A program made the position numbers and the translations under genes. A stretch of DNA of 64,000 nt from Streptomyces sp. V2I9 (GTDB lineage Bacteria; Actinomycetota; Actinomycetes; Streptomycetales; Streptomycetaceae): positions 2,383,501 through 2,447,500 of the forward strand of contig NZ_JAUSZJ010000002.1 in NCBI RefSeq assembly GCF_030817475.1, in the 5' to 3' direction. Below are positions 62,481-64,000 of the stretch, one piece after another. The stretch's first letter is position 1, and every line of letters begins with the position of its first letter. A model generated the notes under the pieces. It ran no database searches and was not told the DNA's origin. It worked only from the letters and a program-made list of their open reading frames with translations.

Positions 62481-62599
62481 GTTCGGCGGCGTCCTACTCT
62501 CCCACAGGGTCCCCCCTGCAGTACCATCGGCGCTGAAAGGCTTAGCTTCCGGGTTCGGAATGTAACCGGGCGTTTCCCTAACGCAATGACCACCGAAAC
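62481..62599 (-). rRNA. rrf: 5S ribosomal RNA
   Basis: On the minus strand the sequence starts GUUUCGGUGGUCAUUGCG and ends with GACGCCGCCGAAC, closing the outer helix. Length about 119 nt and internal features (CCGAACCCGGAAGCUAAGCC) match actinomycete 5S. Part of a 16S-23S-5S operon. Confidence 0.96.
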
Positions 62600-62675
62600 A
62601 CTATGAAAATTTGAACACCGGGCAACAACACGGCCGTTCGTTATTTCAGAACTAACACAGTGGACGCGAGCAACT

Positions 62676-64000
<1,325 letters not shown>

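Overview
The window is chromosomal DNA from a high-GC actinomycete, almost certainly a Streptomyces. Supporting signs are about 70% GC with strong third-position bias, the pkaA/pkaB kinase pair beside prfB, a large NAD-type glutamate dehydrogenase, the mtrA-mtrB-lpqB-comF-hpf-secA neighbourhood, and a typical actinomycete 5S/23S rRNA sequence. There is no sign of a prophage, insertion sequence or CRISPR array. Most of it reads as conserved core chromosome, with one more variable block (about 14.7-35.8 kb) devoted to cell-wall glycopolymer synthesis.

Layout. 0-6.2 kb: a small zinc-ribbon membrane protein (+), an LAETG sortase substrate built on 26 GGGDQ repeats (-), prfB (-) and two transmembrane Ser/Thr kinases pkaB and pkaA (-). 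6.7-10.4 kb: a large FHA plus EssC/FtsK-like ATPase (+), divergent from pkaA. 10.7-14.5 kb: a sugar-type ABC importer (binding lipoprotein and two permeases, no ATPase). One permease carries an extra extracytoplasmic domain, and a 35-codon ORF made by a 35-bp duplication lies between the permeases. 14.7-31.7 kb: five proteins with CDP-glycerol glycerophosphotransferase (TagF-like) domains, four of them with an N-terminal GT-A domain, plus a GT4 glycosyltransferase and two SAM methyltransferases. 31.8-35.8 kb: a polytopic membrane protein, a TetR regulator and a TagG/TagH-like polymer export ABC transporter.

35.8-43.2 kb: NAD-glutamate dehydrogenase, a HAD phosphatase, a DUF6912-like protein and an Rv3235-like protein. 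43.3-50.9 kb: secA, a GNAT acetyltransferase, a YcaQ-like winged-helix protein, a LuxR-type response regulator, the long-form hibernation factor hpf and a ComF-like phosphoribosyltransferase. 51.0-56.7 kb: a minus-strand run mtnA-mtrA-mtrB-lpqB with overlapping or nearly overlapping ends. 56.9-62.4 kb: a plus-strand operon of a multi-pass membrane protein, DUF4129, DUF4350, MoxR ATPase and DUF58 proteins with ATGA overlaps. 62.4 kb to the end: a strong terminator, then the 5S and the 3' part of the 23S rRNA of an rrn operon on the minus strand; the 16S lies beyond the window.

How it fits together. The wall block has everything expected for making and exporting a glycerol-phosphate-type or decorated teichoic acid: GT-A domains, glycerophosphotransferases, tailoring methyltransferases and a two-component ABC exporter. 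MtrAB-LpqB (envelope and cell-cycle signalling), the PASTA-less kinases PkaA/PkaB and SecA are also envelope-related. The actual polymer chemistry cannot be read from sequence. The most noteworthy points are the degenerate GT-A domain in one TagF protein, the probable single-base frameshift at the end of the GT4 gene, the inserted domain in the sugar permease, the block-structured GGGDQ repeat and the orphan EssC-like FHA ATPase.
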